From CAYQQU01 sp964419545 (GTDB taxonomy: Bacteria > Bacteroidota > Bacteroidia > Chitinophagales > Saprospiraceae): DNA of 9,058 bases. The stretch is from positions 1-9,058 of the forward strand of contig CAYQQU010000125.1 in assembly GCA_964419545.1 (NCBI GenBank), in the 5' to 3' direction. This document shows positions 7,801 through 9,058 of this stretch, piece by piece. The notes beneath the pieces were generated by a model that saw nothing but the letters and a program-made list of their open reading frames with translations, searched no databases and had not been told where the DNA came from. The first letter of the stretch is position 1. Every line of letters starts with the position of its first letter. The translations under genes and the position numbers were made by a program.

Positions 7801-7894
7801 TGTAATTGATCGCCACGATCGTGACGTCCTCCTGCGCCGTCAGCGCTGCGGAAAAGAAAAGAAAAAAAGAGAATAGAACTGTTCGCATGGTCAT
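4886..7894 (-). CDS. Oar-like TonB-dependent outer-membrane receptor with carboxypeptidase-regulatory-like domain
   Basis: Outer-membrane beta-barrel transporter of 1002 residues, gated by the plug domain and energised by TonB. From the ATG at 7894, residues 1-20 form a signal peptide (MTMRT, hydrophobic core, cleavage after Ala20 before Gln21). Residues 22-110 form a carboxypeptidase-regulatory-like sandwich (GVEVLLRN, DVQGRAVF). SEIVVTSASG at 115-124 resembles a TonB box. The plug spans about 135-250 and carries the Oar-type strings LIDGLDNNERF and AEYGLTANGVVNITTRSGSNDFSGEAF in pieces. The barrel fills the rest and ends in Trp, the usual C-terminal aromatic for barrel insertion. A DLNGDG loop near the C-terminus is typical of this group and may bind calcium. 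The reading frame is open to 7981, but that extension would bury the signal peptide. It lies directly upstream of the transporter genes on the same strand, so it probably supplies their substrate to the periplasm. Substrate unknown. Confidence 0.93.
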   Translation of the reverse strand: MTMRTVLFSFFLFFSAALTAQEDVTIVAINYKTNQPVAGVEVLLRNEARGFERIQVTDVQGRAVFRSVPAVNGYRALVREGEFYLESNTPPIDVRSNESPTVQLIVLEQTTVDLSEIVVTSASGAINRRDAEVSFELEQREIEAIPIEGRDITRVLYRLPNVSRATGFYPEAPNVSINGANSLFTSYLIDGLDNNERFLGGQKFNIPSGFVKDITVLTNNYSAEYGLTANGVVNITTRSGSNDFSGEAFLVSRPGPVIDGSSQFAQRDLSGNLVKEGFQRYQGGVALGGPIVKDQTFYYVDMEHTTDLKDNFLNSPRLGANDETIRGNNHFTYLSGKIDHNWSSRIRTSVRANVGIVRLERQGGGLEGGVQFPSAASIQDRNSVLVAAKNTFVGTNFSAQTNLQYARFRWNYGRAVNGDGPQATVLDPSETAIAVLGHPGFVFDETENTLQFQQKFKYYANRHTLKAGVGIISSDHQLFGGGNVNGNYTVKLTDEQINNVAALGRGTDLDVEDLPADAEVINYAVELQPTAFGARQTIYSIYLEDQWAVSNRLNLILGLRYDYDDLSRGGSDEGDFNNIAPRFNFNYQLGQRASLRGGYGIFFDKIPYAVYSDALQQNSTGADYLLQLQELIDLGILPGDTDLSRVTFDGNLSGFTTDTEFLQGPSFAELQEQRSTVFSNERRILNPNGYDNPFTHQIALGYQLQLSNNSLFYVDLVHNRSEKLFRLRNLNAAAPFAIDPADLAGGDPAELVRSQGEADATRPIPIIDGSYALIDGERADGVARNVVVSETAGQSRYYAASLNLQKERGNDDYAYRINYTLSYLENNTEDINFRAMDANDFQAEWGPSINDRRHIINAIFNYYPMEGLSVTTAALLQSGQPINRIPDARLFGTTDLNGDGASFGDAYVGNSDRHPGESRNSDRLPWSNQFDVGIQYQFDIGAGSIELRADVFNIFNAQNLSGYSNNATQSNQIQPGPRDSGVLIRRNAGAPRQFQFGLRYLW

Positions 7895-8074
7895 TTTTTT
7901 ATCAATGAGGATCACCTTCGCCGCTCCAGGACGAGATACCAATACCAATCGTTCGTCCCGGGCAGCCGAAATGTTATTCAATGGGTTGGAGAAAACGTGC
8001 TACCGTGAAGCGAGCGAGAAAGCTGCGCCCGCCAGGCACGATTGCCGCAGGAGACCACCGGGGGCGGACTGCCG
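7895..8074 (-). promoter_or_regulatory. 180-nt leader of the receptor gene, no defined promoter
   Basis: Gap between the DUF2064 stop and the preferred receptor start. On the minus strand it contains a tandem hexamer TTGGTA-TTGGTA (7937-7948) about 45 nt before the start and an A-rich run touching the ATG, a common substitute for a Shine-Dalgarno in Bacteroidota. I looked for the TAnnTTTG box of the Bacteroidota housekeeping sigma factor and found none, nor a hairpin with a T-run. The receptor may therefore be read from the upstream gene, or from a promoter that does not fit the consensus. The low-GC-free, gene-like composition of 7895-7981 explains why the frame stays open there. Confidence 0.3.
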
Positions 8075-8791
8075 CTAGGATGAAATAAATAGCGAGAGAA
8101 ACGGGGGGCCGCGCTGGAAACAGGTAGCCGGGCCACCGTCGGTTTTTGGTGGGTTTTCGTAAAATAGAACGGGCTTCAGCGCTTGCAGCAATGCCCGTAA
8201 AACTTTTCTCAGAGGATGGTTTATCGATAGACCGGCCAGCGATTCGGCGAAAGAGGAGTCATCGTCAGCGTCCCTTTCACGATTGAGCAAAAAAGGTTCG
8301 CAGCCCTGTTCATCTCCGTAGCGCAGCAGCGCCGCCAACAAGACCGGCTCCTGCCAGGGTAGGGCTTCGAGCTTTTCCGGCGAGAAGTACCGCCGATCGA
8401 TCCCAATGAGATACGCCCCGCCGTCGGCGGCAGGGCCCAGGACCAGGCCATGAGCGGACAGCCTGGCGGCTGCTTTTTCCAGGTGCCCCCGACCAAGGGT
8501 GAGGCAGTCGTTGCCCACGGCGATCACCCGCTGGTGGCCCCGGGCAAAGACGGTAGTCAGCGCATGACCGAACCGCTCGGCAAAGGTATCGCCAACTTGT
8601 TGTTCACTGCTGATGACGAAGGTAGGCAGCCCGGTGCTGCGGGCCAGCCGGATCACCTGCCGGTTGAGCACCTCAGCAATGCGTCGATTTACGCCAGGCC
8701 GCGAACCCGCAAACCGCTTGGCGCGGGCCTCCTCCCGGGGCCGCCGCACGAATACCAGGATAGCTGTATGTTGCCGATCGGACTGCTGCAT
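8075..8791 (-). CDS. DUF2064/TIGR04282-type protein (divergent nucleotidyl/glycosyltransferase-like)
   Basis: A 238-residue protein of the DUF2064 (COG3222, TIGR04282) family, which has a GT-A/nucleotidyltransferase-like fold. Recognition rests on two segments: VGNDCLTL (92-99), the equivalent of the family's GTDCP metal/nucleotide site, and GPAADGGAYLIGI (119-131), the family's most conserved motif. The N-terminal FxRxP loop (14-18) is present, but the usual Gly and the K-T-R-L signature after it are replaced (REEARAKRF), so the phosphate-binding loop looks degenerate. The last 25 residues or so are Pro/Gly-rich and seem to have no counterpart in the fold. The ATG at 8791 gives a good family start (AILVFVRRP). 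No signal peptide, so cytoplasmic. The family is sometimes annotated as arsenosugar glycosyltransferase; neither ArsS nor ArsM is in this window, so I do not apply that name. It reads in the same direction as the receptor operon and is probably its first gene. Confidence 0.85.
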   Translation of the reverse strand: MQQSDRQHTAILVFVRRPREEARAKRFAGSRPGVNRRIAEVLNRQVIRLARSTGLPTFVISSEQQVGDTFAERFGHALTTVFARGHQRVIAVGNDCLTLGRGHLEKAAARLSAHGLVLGPAADGGAYLIGIDRRYFSPEKLEALPWQEPVLLAALLRYGDEQGCEPFLLNRERDADDDSSFAESLAGLSINHPLRKVLRALLQALKPVLFYENPPKTDGGPATCFQRGPPFLSLFISS

Positions 8792-8819
8792 CGATTTCTG
8801 CTCAAAACATGATTACGAG

Positions 8820-8827
8820 CAAACATA
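8820..8827 (-). promoter_or_regulatory. possible Bacteroidota -7 promoter box for the DUF2064 gene
   Basis: On the minus strand TATGTTTG matches the Bacteroidota -7 consensus TAnnTTTG. It ends 28 nt before the ATG at 8791, which would leave a short leader of about 20 nt. No convincing TTTG/TTG -33 element is found 17-23 nt upstream, where the sequence is AT-rich but lacks that string. A chance match in a region this size is of the order of a few percent. Confidence 0.35.
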
Positions 8828-8967
8828 CGGAATATTCGGAAGTTTGGATTTCGGAGTGTGTCTTTGCTGGGACATTGAGGGCGATCAAAATCAACTGAAT
8901 AGGCGCACAAAAAAGCGGCAACCTGCAATAATCTTCGGAAATTTCCTTTTTGAAATAAACACCGCCC

Positions 8968-9058
8968 ATGTCAAGCATGACTGACAAAATAGCTCCCCTG
9001 AAAAAGCCTTGCCTCCTCGCCCGCACCCAGCCGGTAGCGCCGCCTCCGCCCATCCCCA
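8968..9058 (+). CDS. possible start of a divergent hypothetical gene, cut by the window edge
   Basis: An ATG at 8968, preceded in frame by a TAA at 8956-8958, opens a frame that stays open to the end of the window (30 codons). It encodes a short polar/basic start followed by a proline-rich stretch (APPPPIP). Third codon positions are mostly G or C after the first ten codons, as in the confident genes, and the AT-rich stretch just before it (8936-8960) would suit a promoter. No ribosome-binding site or TAnnTTTG box is seen. Thirty open codons in GC-rich DNA are weak evidence and the peptide resembles no family I know. A minus-strand frame is also open here. Confidence 0.25.
   Translation, partial: MSSMTDKIAPLKKPCLLARTQPVAPPPPIP

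Noticed and set aside
6467..7876. 469-codon open frame on the plus strand, opposite the receptor
   Set aside because: It is antisense to a well-supported TonB receptor and its translation is low-complexity and Val/Ala/Gly/His/Arg-rich with no motif. Long antisense frames are expected in GC-rich coding DNA. The same applies to plus-strand frames at 208-1077, 2616-3512, 4109-4786, 5333-6013 and 1273-1842.
4886..7894. SusC-type glycan receptor of a polysaccharide utilisation locus
   Set aside because: No SusD-like lipoprotein or glycoside hydrolase is adjacent; the lipoprotein present is an ABC binding protein, and the plug motifs are of the Oar type.
7895..7981. N-terminal extension of the receptor to an ATG at 7981
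   Set aside because: It would put 29 charged residues before a complete signal peptide. The ATG at 7894 (or 7888) begins a standard secreted protein.
7996..8040. CGTGC/GCACG inverted repeat in the receptor leader
   Set aside because: Only 5 bp with a 35-nt loop and no T-run; not distinguishable from chance.
8802..9053. 83-codon minus-strand frame upstream of the DUF2064 gene
   Set aside because: Its composition changes abruptly from Gly/Arg-rich to Cys/Leu/Ile-rich, it has no family resemblance, and it covers the AT-rich region that looks like a promoter.

Overview
The window looks like a chromosomal piece of a fairly GC-rich member of the Bacteroidota, perhaps of the Saprospiria/Lewinella type. 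The evidence is an Oar-like TonB-dependent receptor with an N-terminal carboxypeptidase-regulatory-like domain and a signal peptide ending in Ala-Gln, a lipoprotein as the ABC solute-binding protein, and almost no Shine-Dalgarno sequences before any gene. The phylum call is reasonably secure; anything finer is a guess.

All seven confident genes lie on the minus strand and read from right to left. In transcription order they are: a divergent DUF2064/TIGR04282-type protein (8075-8791); a large outer-membrane TonB-dependent receptor (4886-7894); a YnjB-family solute-binding lipoprotein (3542-4783); two separate ABC permeases (2673-3536 and 1855-2613); an ABC ATPase (1111-1845); and a radical SAM enzyme (151-1107). 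From the binding protein to the radical SAM gene the spacing is tight: 5 nt, then a possible 2-nt start/stop overlap (59 nt if the ATG start is used), then 9 nt, then 3 nt. This strongly suggests one transcript. The receptor is 102 nt upstream of the binding protein and the DUF2064 gene about 180 nt upstream of the receptor, so these two are probably, but less certainly, in the same unit.

Taken together the genes describe a complete route across a Gram-negative envelope: outer-membrane receptor, periplasm-facing binding lipoprotein, inner-membrane permease pair, ATPase. An [4Fe-4S] radical SAM enzyme is attached at the end and a nucleotidyl/glycosyltransferase-like protein at the front. The binding protein and overall gene order resemble the uncharacterised YnjBCD transporter of enterobacteria, in which the permease is one fused protein. 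The substrate is not known and the sequence does not reveal it. My working hypothesis is a dedicated import system whose cargo is processed by, or needed by, the radical SAM enzyme.

Non-coding parts: 1-150 holds a striking 44-bp interrupted palindrome (10-53) and a weaker GC stem followed by a T-rich tract. The gap at 4784-4885 can fold into overlapping hairpins. The 7895-8074 leader has a small direct repeat but no promoter I can defend. The right edge (8792-9058) holds a possible Bacteroidota -7 box for the DUF2064 gene and a possible start of a divergent gene that runs out of the window. No tRNA, rRNA, CRISPR array or insertion sequence is visible.
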